Assembly (NCBI RefSeq): GCF_017114915.1 | Contig: NZ_JAAUOE010000033.1 | Coordinates: forward strand, 1 to 64,000 | Reading direction: 5' to 3' | Source of the DNA: Pseudomonas frederiksbergensis | GTDB lineage: Bacteria; Pseudomonadota; Gammaproteobacteria; Pseudomonadales; Pseudomonadaceae | Length of the DNA stretch: 64,000 nt | Shown: in pieces, positions 40,866 through 50,223 of the stretch | Numbering within the stretch: position 1 is the first letter of the stretch | Layout: each line of letters begins with the position of its first letter | Program-made: the position numbers and the translations under genes | The notes under the pieces: generated by a model | What the model was told of the DNA's origin: nothing | Databases searched by the model: none | What the model saw: the letters and a program-made list of their open reading frames with translations, nothing else

Positions 40866-41906
40866 TCAGACGGAATCGGGCTCCCGGTTCCAATACCTGA
40901 ACAACGGCTCCGCCAGAAACAACACAAACAACAATCGCATCACCTGCATCGCCGTCACCAGCGGTACCGATAATTGCAGGGTCTCCGCCGTCAGGCTCAT
41001 CTCGGCAATCCCGCCAGGCATCATGCCCAGCGTCAGCGAGCGCAGATCCAGATGGGTCAGTGCACTCAACCCCAGCGCCGCCAGCGTGGCGATCAACATG
41101 GTCAACGCCGTACCAAGCAGGGTCCGGCCCATGAAGGACGGTGCCCGCCGAAAGAACTGCCGATTGAAGTGGCAACCCAATCCGCTGCCGATCAGCCACT
41201 GGCCAATTTGACTGCCGCCGTTGGGCAACCCGATGTGCAGGTCCCAACCAATGCTCACCGTCGCACTTACCAGCAGCGGCCCGAACAGCCAGGGGTTGGG
41301 TTGACGCAGGCGCTGCCAGATCCAGGCGGCAAGGGCGCCGGCCGGGAACAGAATCGCCAACCACCTCCAGTCCACGGTTGTTGCATGCAAGACGGGCGCA
41401 CCGTCGCCCAACAGGTACTTGAACGCCGCCGGCACGCAAAGTACCACCACCAACACCCGCAAACTCTGCCCCGCCGCGACACGGCTGAGCACCGCGCCGT
41501 TGCGGGCGCCGAGGTTGACCATCTCCCCGGAGCCGCCGGGCATGCTGGAAAAGAACGCGGTGGCGCGATCTTCACCGGTGCGCCGCATCAACCAGACCCC
41601 GACCACCGCGGACAGGCTGGTGACCAATGCACCGAAGAAGATCAGACCGAAATGGCTCAGCACCTGCTCCATCACCACCGGGGTGAAGTGCAGGCCGATG
41701 CCGATGCCGACAACCCACTGGCCGCACTTGCGCCCGCCAGGGATTTCCGCCAATTGCCAGGGAGTCAGACAGCGCATCAGGATGATCGCCAGCAACGAGC
41801 CAACCATCCACGGCAGTGGCCAGCCGATCTGGCTGGCGAGGTAACCGCCCAGCAGACCGACCAGCGGTGTTCCCCACCAGCTTTTGAAGGGGGTCCTATC
41901 AGACAT
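40866..41906 (-). CDS. AbrB-family membrane protein
   Basis: 346 aa, about ten membrane helices, two similar halves each with a PGG motif (SSMPGGSGEMVNLGARNGA and GMMPGGIAEMSLTAETL). This is the AbrB/YcgR-type family (PF05145), often annotated as transcriptional regulator or ammonia monooxygenase, which is misleading for an integral membrane protein. The ATG at 41906 overlaps the end of tctA by 8 bp, so it is translationally coupled to the tricarboxylate transporter and may aid transport or export of a related metabolite (inference). Confidence 0.8.
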   Translation of the reverse strand: MSDRTPFKSWWGTPLVGLLGGYLASQIGWPLPWMVGSLLAIILMRCLTPWQLAEIPGGRKCGQWVVGIGIGLHFTPVVMEQVLSHFGLIFFGALVTSLSAVVGVWLMRRTGEDRATAFFSSMPGGSGEMVNLGARNGAVLSRVAAGQSLRVLVVVLCVPAAFKYLLGDGAPVLHATTVDWRWLAILFPAGALAAWIWQRLRQPNPWLFGPLLVSATVSIGWDLHIGLPNGGSQIGQWLIGSGLGCHFNRQFFRRAPSFMGRTLLGTALTMLIATLAALGLSALTHLDLRSLTLGMMPGGIAEMSLTAETLQLSVPLVTAMQVMRLLFVLFLAEPLFRYWNREPDSV

Positions 41907-43413
41907 CGGCAATAACGCGTCGGGCGACCGAACGTTTGCGCCAGATACGCAGTAGCGGCATCAGCAGCATGATTGCAGTCAGCACCCAGCAACCGAACGT
42001 GATCGGGCTCGACCAGAGGATCTCCAGTGCACCGTTGGAAATCGACAGGGCGCGACGCAGATTCTGTTCCATCAACCCACCGAGAATGAAGCCCAGCAGC
42101 ACTGGCGACAACGGGAAGTCTAGCTTGCGCAGGATGTAGCCGAAGATGCCGATGCCGATCATCAGGAACAGGTCGAAGGTGGTAGCGTGTACTGCATAGA
42201 CGCCGATCCCGGTGATGATCGCGATCACCGGCACCAGTGCCCAGTTCGGCACGGCGAGGATGCGGGTAAAGATGCGGATCATCGGGATGTTGAGGATCAC
42301 CAGCATCACGTTGGCGACGAACAACGACGCGATCAGGCCCCAGACGATGTCCGGTTGTTGCTGGAACAGCAGCGGGCCCGGGGTGATGTTGTACAGCGAC
42401 AATGCGCCGATCATCACCGCCGTGGTCCCCGAGCCCGGAACACCGAGGGTCAGCATCGGCACCAGGGCACCGCAGGCTGCGCCGCCGATGGCGGTTTCCG
42501 GAGCCGCGAGGCCACGCATATCGCCTTGTCCGAAAGTGCCCTTGGCACCGGCGATACGTTTTTCGGTCATGTAGGCCACCGCGCTGGCCAGCGTCGCGCC
42601 GGCACCCGGCAACACGCCCATGATAAAGCCCAGCAAACCGCAACGGACGTTCACCACGAACACCGCCGAGGCTTCCTTGAAGTTGAACATCATGCGCCCG
42701 GTGGCTTTCACCGCTTCCTGGCCACGGTGGGTTTTTTCCAGCAGCAGGAGGATTTCGCTGATGGAGAACAGGCCCAACACCAGCACGACGAACTGAATGC
42801 CGTCCGTCAGATGAATGTTATCCCCGGTGAAACGGTATACGCCGCTGTTGGCGTCGATCCCGACGCTCGACAGAAACAGACCGATCAGCGCTGCAATGAA
42901 GGTCTTGAGCGGTCGGTCGCCGGCCATGCCGCCGAGACAGACAATCGCAAACACCATCAGCACGAAATACTCCGCCGGTCCGAAGGCAATCGCCCATTTC
43001 GCCAGCAGCGGGGCGAACAGCACCATGCCGCAAGTCGCGATGAAGGCACCGATGAACGAACTCCACGCCGACAGTGACAGCGCTACACCGGCCAGACCCT
43101 TGCGGGCCATCGGGTAACCGTCGAGGGTGGTCATGACGGTGGAGGCTTCGCCCGGAATGTTCAGCAGGATCGAGCTGATCCGGCCGCCGTATTCGCAACC
43201 CAGGTACACCGCCGCCAGCAGGATCAGCGCCGACTCCGGTGGCAGGCCGAGGGCGAACGCGATGGGAATCAGCAACGCCACGCCGTTGATCGGCCCCAGT
43301 CCCGGCAACAGCCCGACGACGGTGCCGATCAAGGTGCCGCACAATGCGGTCACCAGGTTGTACGGGCTCAGCGCGACGCCGAAGCCCTGACCCAAATAGC
43401 CAAGAGTATCCAT
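41899..43413 (-). CDS. tctA: TctA, large membrane subunit of tripartite tricarboxylate transporter
   Basis: 504 aa, about 11-12 membrane helices. Conserved LPGLGPINGVALLIPIAFALGLPPESALILLAAVYLGCEYGGRISSIL near the start and VLPGAGATLASAVAYMTEKR later are TctA signatures. With TctB and the periplasmic TctC it imports citrate or another tricarboxylate using the ion gradient. Follows tctB with 1 bp spacing, same strand. Confidence 0.95.
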   Translation of the reverse strand: MDTLGYLGQGFGVALSPYNLVTALCGTLIGTVVGLLPGLGPINGVALLIPIAFALGLPPESALILLAAVYLGCEYGGRISSILLNIPGEASTVMTTLDGYPMARKGLAGVALSLSAWSSFIGAFIATCGMVLFAPLLAKWAIAFGPAEYFVLMVFAIVCLGGMAGDRPLKTFIAALIGLFLSSVGIDANSGVYRFTGDNIHLTDGIQFVVLVLGLFSISEILLLLEKTHRGQEAVKATGRMMFNFKEASAVFVVNVRCGLLGFIMGVLPGAGATLASAVAYMTEKRIAGAKGTFGQGDMRGLAAPETAIGGAACGALVPMLTLGVPGSGTTAVMIGALSLYNITPGPLLFQQQPDIVWGLIASLFVANVMLVILNIPMIRIFTRILAVPNWALVPVIAIITGIGVYAVHATTFDLFLMIGIGIFGYILRKLDFPLSPVLLGFILGGLMEQNLRRALSISNGALEILWSSPITFGCWVLTAIMLLMPLLRIWRKRSVARRVIADV

Positions 43414-43414
43414 A

Positions 43415-43873
43415 TCAGTTCTCCAGAACGTCGAGCACGCCCAGTGGCAGTGGCACGTCCATCAACTTGTCGAACAGCAGATAAAGACCGATGGCCATCA
43501 GGCTGATGATCACCGCGCTGGGCAGCCAGCGGCCGCCATACAGGCGTGCCATCGGGACCCCGATCAGAATGCTGGCGACGATGAAACCAAGGGGTTCGAA
43601 GGCCCCGGCGAACACCAGCAACAGCAGCACGCAGATGCCGATTTTGATCAGGGTTTCGCGGTCCAGTTTCGGGTCGTCATCGCTGTGCACGATCGGCGCC
43701 GGCCGAAATACCATGTACAGCAAGGCCAGGCCCATCAGGCCGAGCATCAGCAGAGGGAAGGCGCGAGGGCCGACCGGTTCGTAGGAAAAAGCCGCTTGAT
43801 ACGGCCACGCCATCAGCGCCAGGCCGACACAGGTCAGCAACAGCACCGAAGCAAAAATGCGTTGTAAGAGCAT
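43415..43873 (-). CDS. tctB: TctB, small membrane subunit of tripartite tricarboxylate transporter
   Basis: 152 aa from the ATG at 43873, which has AGGAG seven bases upstream. Four hydrophobic segments (for example IFASVLLLTCVGLALMAWPYQAAF and KIGICVLLLLVFAGAFEPLGFIVASIL). Small subunit of the TTT system. Located between tctC and tctA in the leftward operon. Confidence 0.92.
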   Translation of the reverse strand: MLLQRIFASVLLLTCVGLALMAWPYQAAFSYEPVGPRAFPLLMLGLMGLALLYMVFRPAPIVHSDDDPKLDRETLIKIGICVLLLLVFAGAFEPLGFIVASILIGVPMARLYGGRWLPSAVIISLMAIGLYLLFDKLMDVPLPLGVLDVLEN

Positions 43874-43931
43874 GGAAAACTCCTGGGCCACGACCCCGAG
43901 AACCGGGGCCGCAGCCGCTAGACAGAGGCGA

Positions 43932-44909
43932 TCACTGGATCAGGCCGAACTCTTTGGCCAGCACTTTGTAGTCCGCGACCTGCTTCTTCACGTAGGTGTC
44001 GAGCTCCGGGCCGGTCATGGCGAACGGGAACAGTTCACGCTGATCGCGCAGCTTGGCGAAGTCCTCGGAGGCCAGCAGTTTGTCGAAGGCGTCTTTCCAC
44101 CAGGCGTAATCTTCGTCGCTGACTTTTGGCCCGAGGTAGAAACCGCGTACCACCGGCCAGACGATGTCGTAGCCTTGCTCTTTAGCGGTCGGAATGTCTT
44201 TCATTTCCGGCTCGTCCAGACGCTTCTCGGAGAACACCGCGAGCAGACGCATGTCGCCACTCTGAATGTGTGGCATGGAGTCGGAGATGTCGGTGCTGCC
44301 GACCTGGATGTGGCCGCCAAGCAGGGCGGTGGCGATTTCACCGCCGCCTTCGAGGGCGACGTAACGCAGGTCGCGCGGGTTGATCCCGGCCGCTTTGGCG
44401 ATCAGGGCGGTCTGCATCCAGTCCTGACTGCCGACGGTACCGCCGGAGCCGATCACCACGGAGCTCGGATCTTTCTTCAGGGCTTTGACCAGATCGTCCA
44501 GGGTCTTGTAGGGCGAATCGCTTTTCACCGCGATGGCGCCATAGCTTGTTCCAACTGCGGCCAGCCAGCGCACCGCGCCTTCATCAAACCGCCCGAACTT
44601 GCCTTGGGCCAGGTTCAGCAGCGAACCGCTGGACCAGGCCACCAGCGTACCGGCATCGGCCGGGCGCTGAGCCACCACCGCGTTGTACGCCACCGCGCCG
44701 ACGCCGCCGGGCATGTAGGTCACGCGCATCGGTTTGGTCAGCAGTTTTTCGTTGACCAGCGCGCTTTGCGCCAATTTGCAGGTGAGATCGAAACCGCCGC
44801 CCGGCGAGGCCGGGGCGATGCATTCCGGGCGTTTGGGTTCGGCCAGCAATTGGCCGGCGAACAGCATGATGCCGGTGGCCAGAGCAACTTTACGCATTGA
44901 TAGGTTCAT
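43932..44909 (-). CDS. tctC: TctC, periplasmic tricarboxylate-binding receptor
   Basis: 325 aa with an N-terminal signal peptide (KVALATGIMLFAGQLLA). Mature protein has the TctC ligand-binding pattern: CIAPASPGGGFDLTCKLAQSAL, VTYMPGGVGAVAYNAVVAQRPADAGTLVAWSSGSLLN and FEKR-type conserved ends. AAGGAG precedes the ATG. First gene of tctCBA and divergent from the tctDE regulators. Confidence 0.93.
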   Translation of the reverse strand: MNLSMRKVALATGIMLFAGQLLAEPKRPECIAPASPGGGFDLTCKLAQSALVNEKLLTKPMRVTYMPGGVGAVAYNAVVAQRPADAGTLVAWSSGSLLNLAQGKFGRFDEGAVRWLAAVGTSYGAIAVKSDSPYKTLDDLVKALKKDPSSVVIGSGGTVGSQDWMQTALIAKAAGINPRDLRYVALEGGGEIATALLGGHIQVGSTDISDSMPHIQSGDMRLLAVFSEKRLDEPEMKDIPTAKEQGYDIVWPVVRGFYLGPKVSDEDYAWWKDAFDKLLASEDFAKLRDQRELFPFAMTGPELDTYVKKQVADYKVLAKEFGLIQ

Positions 44910-45379
44910 TCAAGTCTCCTTAAGAGTTTTTGTTATGGACGTACTGAATTACCAAAGGGCAACGCTATCGCTCGCCCCAGATGCACTGGGCGCTGGTGCG
45001 ACAGTCGTGGTTGAAATACAGGTTGCGGGTTTCGAAGGTTGCCGTACTGTCTTCGAGGACGGCAGCCTGGCTGAACGGCGAAAAGCCGGCGAGGGTGGTA
45101 GGACTGAGACGGGAAAACGAGCAGGCGGGCAAGCCTGAAGCTGCATGGACTGCATGGTGACGTACTCCGTTTATTGTTCTTATTAGACGAAAACGCTTCG
45201 AGGCGTTTTTCGTTGGCAGCAACGGCAGTCGAAACTGTCCGTGGCTGGACTCTAACCGGCCAACCTTTCACTAACCTTTCAGCTGACTTTCACGGTTTTC
45301 GGGCTTCACAGCGGCGGATGCGGCTGTAAACTCCGCGCCAAAGAATGGCGTCGACCATCCCTGAATGAGGTAAAGATCC
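44910..45379. promoter_or_regulatory. Divergent tctC/tctD control region
   Basis: 470 bp between tctC (leftward) and tctD (rightward). It should contain both promoters and the TctD binding sites. A minus-strand 68-codon frame (44949-45155) with Ser/Pro/Arg-rich translation lies in the tctC leader; it lacks a good ribosome binding site and may be noise or a leader element. No porin gene is present in the gap. Confidence 0.6.
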
Positions 45380-46051
45380 ATGCGTGTTCTGCTCGTCGAA
45401 GACCATCTGCAGCTTGCCGAAAGTGTCGCCCAGGCGCTCAAGAGCACCGGGCTGACCGTGGATGTGCTGCACGACGGTGTGGCGGCCGACCTGGCCTTGA
45501 GCAGCGAGGAATACGCCATGGCGATTCTCGATGTCGGCCTGCCGCGCATGGATGGTTTCGAAGTGCTGGCGCGCCTGCGGGCCCGGGGCAAGAACCTGCC
45601 GGTGCTGATGCTGACCGCCCGCAGCGATGTCAAGGACCGGGTCCATGGCCTGAACCTCGGCGCCGACGATTACCTGGCCAAACCTTTCGAACTGACTGAG
45701 CTCGAGGCGCGAGTCAAAGCCTTGCTGCGCCGCAGTGTGCTCGGCGGTGAACGCCAGCAGCGTTGCGGTGTGCTGGCCTATGACCTGGACACCCGGCGCT
45801 TCACCCTCGGCGAAGAATTGTTGACCCTGACCTCCCGCGAGCAGGCGGTGCTCGAAGCCCTGATCGCCCGTCCCGGTCGGGTGATGAGCAAGGAGCAATT
45901 GGCGGCCCATGTCTTCGGCCTGGACGAGGAGGCCAGCCCCGATGCCATCGAAATCTACGTCCACCGCTTGCGCAAGAAGCTCGACGGCCAACCGGTGGCC
46001 ATTGTGACCTTCCGCGGCCTTGGCTATTTGCTGGAAAGCCGCGATGCATAA
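45380..46051 (+). CDS. tctD: TctD, OmpR-family response regulator
   Basis: 223 aa. Receiver domain with phospho-acceptor D51 (AILDVGLPRMDG) and K101 (DDYLAKPFEL); C-terminal winged helix with TLTSREQAVLEALIARPGRVMSKEQLAAHVFG and YVHRLRKKL. Activates the divergent tctCBA operon in response to tricarboxylates by analogy with the Salmonella system. Overlaps tctE by 8 bp. Confidence 0.9.
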   Translation: MRVLLVEDHLQLAESVAQALKSTGLTVDVLHDGVAADLALSSEEYAMAILDVGLPRMDGFEVLARLRARGKNLPVLMLTARSDVKDRVHGLNLGADDYLAKPFELTELEARVKALLRRSVLGGERQQRCGVLAYDLDTRRFTLGEELLTLTSREQAVLEALIARPGRVMSKEQLAAHVFGLDEEASPDAIEIYVHRLRKKLDGQPVAIVTFRGLGYLLESRDA

Positions 46052-47432
46052 GCTCAGCAGCCTGCGTTGGCGGTTGCTGTGGAACCTCGCGTTGCTGCTG
46101 GTGGTGTTGATGCTCGCCAGTGGATTGAGCGCGTACTGGAACGGTCGCGAAGCCGCCGACACCGCTTATGACCGGACCTTGCTGGCCTCGGCGCGGACCA
46201 TCGCCGCCGGCCTGTCCCAGCGCGACGGCAGCCTCAGCGCCGACGTGCCCTACGTGGCTCTCGATACATTCGCCTACGACAGTGCCGGGCGGATTTTTTA
46301 CCTGGTCAACGACATCAATCAGAAGCTGATTTCGGGCTACGAAAACCTGCCGGCACCGCCACCGGGAACGCCACGCACCGATGACTATCCGGCGTTGGCG
46401 CGGTTCTATAACGCCACTTATCAAGGGCAGAACGTGCGGGTGGTCAGCCTGCTCAAAGCGGTCAGCGAGCCGAACATGAACGGCATGGCGGAAATCCGTG
46501 TGGCGGAAACCGATGAGGCGCGGGTCCGCATGGCGCGCAGCCTGATGGCCGACACCTTGTTGCGTTTGGGCATGCTGGCGATCGGTGCGTTGCTGTTGGT
46601 GTGGTTTGCGGTCAGTGCGGCGCTGCGTCCGCTGGAGCGTTTGCGCACGGCGGTGGAAGAGCGCCAGCCCGATGACTTGCGGCCCTTGCCGTTGGTGGAA
46701 GTGCAGCACGAGTTGGGGCCGCTGGTGCGCGCGCTCAATCACTTTACCGAGCGTTTGCGCGGGCAGTTCGAACGCCAGGCGCAATTCATCGCCGATGCCG
46801 CCCATGAGTTGCGCACGCCGTTGGCGGCGCTCAAGGCACGACTCGAACTGGGCTTGCGCTCGAACGACCCCGAAACCTGGCGCAGCACTCTGGAAAGCGC
46901 CGCCCAGGGCACGGATCGCCTGACCCATCTGGCCAATCAATTGCTCTCGCTGGCCCGGGTCGAGAATGGCGCCCGGGCCATTGCCGAGGGCGGTGCACAG
47001 TTGCTCGACCTCAGTCAGTTGGCTCGTGATCTGGGCATGGCCATGGCGCCGCTGGCCCACGCACGTGGCGTGGCGCTGGCGCTGGAAGCCGACGAGCCGG
47101 TGTGGCTGCGCGGCGAGCCGACGCTGTTGAACGAACTGTTGAGCAATCTGGTGGACAATGCGCTGGCCCACACGCCGCCGGGTGGCAATGTGATCCTGCG
47201 GGTCACGGCACCGGCGGTGCTGGAGGTCGAGGACGATGGCCCGGGGATTCCCCTTGAAGAGCGGGATCGGGTGTTCGAGCGCTTTTACCGGCGCAACCAG
47301 CAGGTGGCCGGGTCGGGACTAGGCCTGGCGATTGTCGGCGAAATCTGCCGCGCCCATCTGGCGCAGGTCAGCCTGCACGATGGCGAGCGGGCGGGGTTGA
47401 AGGTTCGGGTGAGTTTTATCGCAGGAGACTAA
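46044..47432 (+). CDS. tctE: TctE, sensor histidine kinase
   Basis: 462 aa. First membrane helix about 10-30, periplasmic sensor with a two-component sensor N-terminal pattern, second helix about 172-194, HAMP-like linker, dimerisation domain with H254 (FIADAAHELRTPLAALKARLELG), and ATPase N, G1 and G2 boxes (LLSNLVDNALAHT, EDDGPGIP, GSGLGLAIV). Start at ATG 46044 within the tctD 3' end. Cognate kinase of TctD. Confidence 0.92.
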   Translation: MHKLSSLRWRLLWNLALLLVVLMLASGLSAYWNGREAADTAYDRTLLASARTIAAGLSQRDGSLSADVPYVALDTFAYDSAGRIFYLVNDINQKLISGYENLPAPPPGTPRTDDYPALARFYNATYQGQNVRVVSLLKAVSEPNMNGMAEIRVAETDEARVRMARSLMADTLLRLGMLAIGALLLVWFAVSAALRPLERLRTAVEERQPDDLRPLPLVEVQHELGPLVRALNHFTERLRGQFERQAQFIADAAHELRTPLAALKARLELGLRSNDPETWRSTLESAAQGTDRLTHLANQLLSLARVENGARAIAEGGAQLLDLSQLARDLGMAMAPLAHARGVALALEADEPVWLRGEPTLLNELLSNLVDNALAHTPPGGNVILRVTAPAVLEVEDDGPGIPLEERDRVFERFYRRNQQVAGSGLGLAIVGEICRAHLAQVSLHDGERAGLKVRVSFIAGD

Positions 47433-47460
47433 ACACCGCCCTGTGGCGAGGGGCTTGTTG

Positions 47461-47579
47461 TGGCGAGGGGGCTTGCCCCCGTTGGAGCGCGAAGCGGTCC
47501 CCAGCGTTCCGTCTGGCAAATCGTACATAACAGTTTTTTCGACTGCTTCGCAGCCGAACGGGGGCAAGCCCCCTCGCCA
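47461..47579. repeat. REP doublet between tctE and the HDOD gene
   Basis: A 23-bp perfect inverted repeat begins TGGCGAGGGGGCTTGCCCCC at 47461 and its complement ends at 47579; a partial direct copy precedes at 47444. This is the Pseudomonas REPIN form. It lies between two convergent genes and may end both transcripts. Confidence 0.8.
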
Positions 47580-47585
47580 CAATGA

Positions 47586-48407
47586 TCAGTAAAACATCGA
47601 CCGCGATTCTTCCAGATCCTTGCACATCGCCTCGTCCTGCGGATCGACTCCCAGCTTCTTGAAGGCCGGCACGGTGAACGGGTCGATACGGGCCAGGGGA
47701 TGCTCGCTGTCCTTGTGGCAGTACAGGCTGGCCACTTGTACCAGATCGACATAATCGACCCGCTCCGATTGCCGCTGGAAATCCAGATACAGCCCCGGCA
47801 ATTGCACCAGCATTTCCGGGAATTCCCAGACCCTGAGCAGCTTGTCGCCGAGCAGCGGATGAATGCGGTCGATCACATGGTTGAGGCTGACCGGGTCAGA
47901 CAGCAATTCATAGTGATCTTCGGCGTAGGTCAGGATCGGCAGCACGCCAATCTGATGCACCAGCCCGCCGAGCGCCGCTTGATCAGGCTTGAGTTGTGTG
48001 TAACTGCGGCACAACGCATAGCTGACGCCGGCGATTTCCAGGCTTTTGCGCCAGACCTCGCGCATTTTCTGTTCCACCACTTCGGAACGGGCATTGAAGA
48101 TCTGTTCCATCACCAGGCCGATGGCCAGGTTGCTGCTGTAATTGACGCCCAGCCGGGTGATGGCCGTGTGCAAGTCAGTCACTTCCTGGGTCGCACGCAG
48201 CAGCGGGCTATTGACCACTTTGATCAGGCGCGCCGACAGCGCGGTATCGCGGCCGATCACTTTGCTCAGGGTGCTGACACTGATTTCCGGGTCTTCGGCG
48301 GCCTTGCGAATCTGCAGGGCCACTTCCGGTAATGTTGGCAGAACCAGGTCATCGTTATCGATGGCCTCAACCAAATCCTGTTGGACCTTATCCGCCAGCT
48401 CACTCAT
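47586..48407 (-). CDS. HDOD-domain protein
   Basis: 273 aa. The HDOD output domain spans about 15-215: LPTLPEVALQIRKAAEDPEISVSTLSKVIGRDTALSARLIKVVNSPLL, then AITRLGVNYSSNLAIGLVMEQIF and GGLVHQIGVLPIL. HDOD proteins are non-catalytic HD-like regulators linked to signalling. No GGDEF, EAL or receiver domain is fused here. Leftward, followed by a REP element; ygfZ lies upstream on the same strand. Confidence 0.88.
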   Translation of the reverse strand: MSELADKVQQDLVEAIDNDDLVLPTLPEVALQIRKAAEDPEISVSTLSKVIGRDTALSARLIKVVNSPLLRATQEVTDLHTAITRLGVNYSSNLAIGLVMEQIFNARSEVVEQKMREVWRKSLEIAGVSYALCRSYTQLKPDQAALGGLVHQIGVLPILTYAEDHYELLSDPVSLNHVIDRIHPLLGDKLLRVWEFPEMLVQLPGLYLDFQRQSERVDYVDLVQVASLYCHKDSEHPLARIDPFTVPAFKKLGVDPQDEAMCKDLEESRSMFY

Positions 48408-48442
48408 TTCTTTTCTCTAGGGTATTGCGACAAATGCTGCTG

Positions 48443-49384
48443 TTAACGCTGGATTTCGCGATCACGATCCAGTTGGTAAGGCAGGTCGAGCAAATGCAGG
48501 CCCGGACCTTCAAGTGCGCCAAGGTGCAGGTTGCCATCTTCTGCGGCTTCGGCTTGCAACACGGCCAGTAGTTCAATGTTTTGCCCGGCGCGGGCGGCCA
48601 GCACCACTTCACCGATCGAGCTGCCGTGAGTCGGGGAGAATAGTTGAGTACCGGGTTCCGGCAACTCGCTGGCCGCAAGTTGCAGGCGATACAACCGGCG
48701 CTTGAGTTTGCCCAGGTACTGCATGCGCGCGACGATTTCCTGGCCGGTGTAGCAACCCTTCTTGAAGCTCACGCCACCGACGGCTTGCAGATTGAGCATC
48801 TGCGGGATGAACAGCTCGCGGGTGCTTGGCATGACCTGACCGATCCCGGCGCGGATCTGGCCCAGCAACCATTGATTCAGATCGCCTTCGGCCAACAGGG
48901 CGGACAGCTTGCCCTTGACGGTGTCGGCTTGATCGGCACCCACCCACAGTTCAGCGCGGTCAGACGAGACGCGAAGGGCGATCAGGCCGTCATTACGAAC
49001 GACGCTGTCGGTGTCTGCCGGTAGCGCCAGGCCCAGGCTGGCCAGTGCCGCATCGCCATGCTCAAGGCCAAAACGAACCCAGCCGGCACTTTCGTCGGTC
49101 AGTTTCGATTTGGAGAACACAGCGTACTTTTTCAGGTCCGCCAGTTGCGGCTCCAGCAGTTCGCAGGCCATCGCCATGAGCACACCGTCACCTTCGAGCA
49201 GAATGCGGAAGCTCGACTGCATCCGGCCTTTCTGCGTGCAGCGCGCGCCAAGGCTGGCCTGGGTATCACTCAGATAATTGAGATTGCAAGTCAATTGGCC
49301 TTGCAGGAATTGGCTGGCATCCGCGCCGCGTACCGCGAGAACGCCTTCGTGAGACAGGGTGCAGAAAAAAGCAGAATCGGCCAT
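48443..49384 (-). CDS. ygfZ: YgfZ, folate-binding Fe-S cluster maintenance protein
   Basis: 313 aa GcvT-like fold. The signature KGCYTGQE in SFKKGCYTGQEIVARMQYLGKLKRRLY is present, as is FLQGQLTCNLNYL near the start. Folate-dependent factor for Fe-S enzymes such as MiaB. Divergent from sdhE, as in many gammaproteobacteria, where sdhE-ygfX and ygfZ are neighbours. Full length. Confidence 0.92.
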   Translation of the reverse strand: MADSAFFCTLSHEGVLAVRGADASQFLQGQLTCNLNYLSDTQASLGARCTQKGRMQSSFRILLEGDGVLMAMACELLEPQLADLKKYAVFSKSKLTDESAGWVRFGLEHGDAALASLGLALPADTDSVVRNDGLIALRVSSDRAELWVGADQADTVKGKLSALLAEGDLNQWLLGQIRAGIGQVMPSTRELFIPQMLNLQAVGGVSFKKGCYTGQEIVARMQYLGKLKRRLYRLQLAASELPEPGTQLFSPTHGSSIGEVVLAARAGQNIELLAVLQAEAAEDGNLHLGALEGPGLHLLDLPYQLDRDREIQR

Positions 49385-49532
49385 GGGTCATCGCAGGGTA
49401 AAGAGTCCGAGGGACATCATAAGGGGGCGCCCTTGAAATGGGTAGTTCACAAAGGATCGTCGGGGGCGACCAAAGCCGACTGTTCGACCGGCCTTGGGGC
49501 TGTATACTTACCGTCTATTTGAGGAGCGCTCC

Positions 49533-49787
49533 ATGGTCGATAACGTTGAACTGAACCGCCTCTTTTGGCACAGCCGTCGCGGCATGCTGGAACTTGACGT
49601 GCTGCTGGTGCCGTTCGTGAAAGAGGTTTACGCGAATCTGAACGAAGTAGATCGCGCGCTGTATGTCCGCCTGCTGGAGTGCGAGGATCAGGACATGTTC
49701 GGCTGGTTCATGGAACGCACCGAATCGGAAGATCCGGAGCTTCAGCGCATGGTTCGCATGATCCTGGATCGTGTCCAGCCCAAGTAA
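49533..49787 (+). CDS. sdhE: SdhE, FAD assembly factor for succinate dehydrogenase
   Basis: 84 aa from the ATG at 49533, preceded by GAGGAG. The RGxxE motif (R16-G17-M-L-E20) needed for flavinylation is intact, as is the later CEDQDMFGWFMERTESEDPELQRMV. Also described as CptB antitoxin in E. coli together with CptA/YgfX. Its 3' end overlaps the next gene's GTG start by 17 bp. Confidence 0.94.
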   Translation: MVDNVELNRLFWHSRRGMLELDVLLVPFVKEVYANLNEVDRALYVRLLECEDQDMFGWFMERTESEDPELQRMVRMILDRVQPK

Positions 49788-50223
49788 CGTGTTCGAATGC
49801 CGCTGGCATGCCTCACGGCAGTTGCTGGCGGCCTATCTTCTCGCCCAGCTGTTCGCGTTGGGTTCGCTGTTTTTTCTCTCTATCCCGCTCTGGGCCCGCC
49901 TGCTCGGCGTTGCGCTATGTGTGACTCACAGCGTTTGGGTATTGCCGCGACAGATTTTGCTGACTCACCCGCAGGCCTTTCGCGGCTTGCGTCGCGATGC
50001 CGATGGCTGGCAGTTGTGGAATCAGGTGCTGGGCTGGCAACCCGTGCAGTTACGACCGGACAGCCTGGCGTTGCCATTGATTGTGGTACTGCGTTTTCGT
50101 TTGCGGGATGAGCGACGTATCCGGACGATATGCGTACCGCGGGATTCGCAGGCGGCGGATTTACACCGACGCCTGCGGGTTCGGCTCAAGTTCAGTCGGC
50201 GTAGGTGGGTGGCACCAGAATAG
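49771..50223 (+). CDS. ygfX: YgfX (CptA-like) membrane protein
   Basis: 150 aa, GTG start inside the sdhE 3' end. Two adjacent hydrophobic segments (about 18-55) and a basic soluble tail with LRRDADGWQLWNQ, typical of YgfX/CptA. In E. coli reported as a toxin that interferes with MreB/FtsZ and as an SdhE partner. Its last 32 bp overlap the 3' end of the convergent nadB. Confidence 0.85.
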   Translation: MSSPSNVFECRWHASRQLLAAYLLAQLFALGSLFFLSIPLWARLLGVALCVTHSVWVLPRQILLTHPQAFRGLRRDADGWQLWNQVLGWQPVQLRPDSLALPLIVVLRFRLRDERRIRTICVPRDSQAADLHRRLRVRLKFSRRRWVAPE

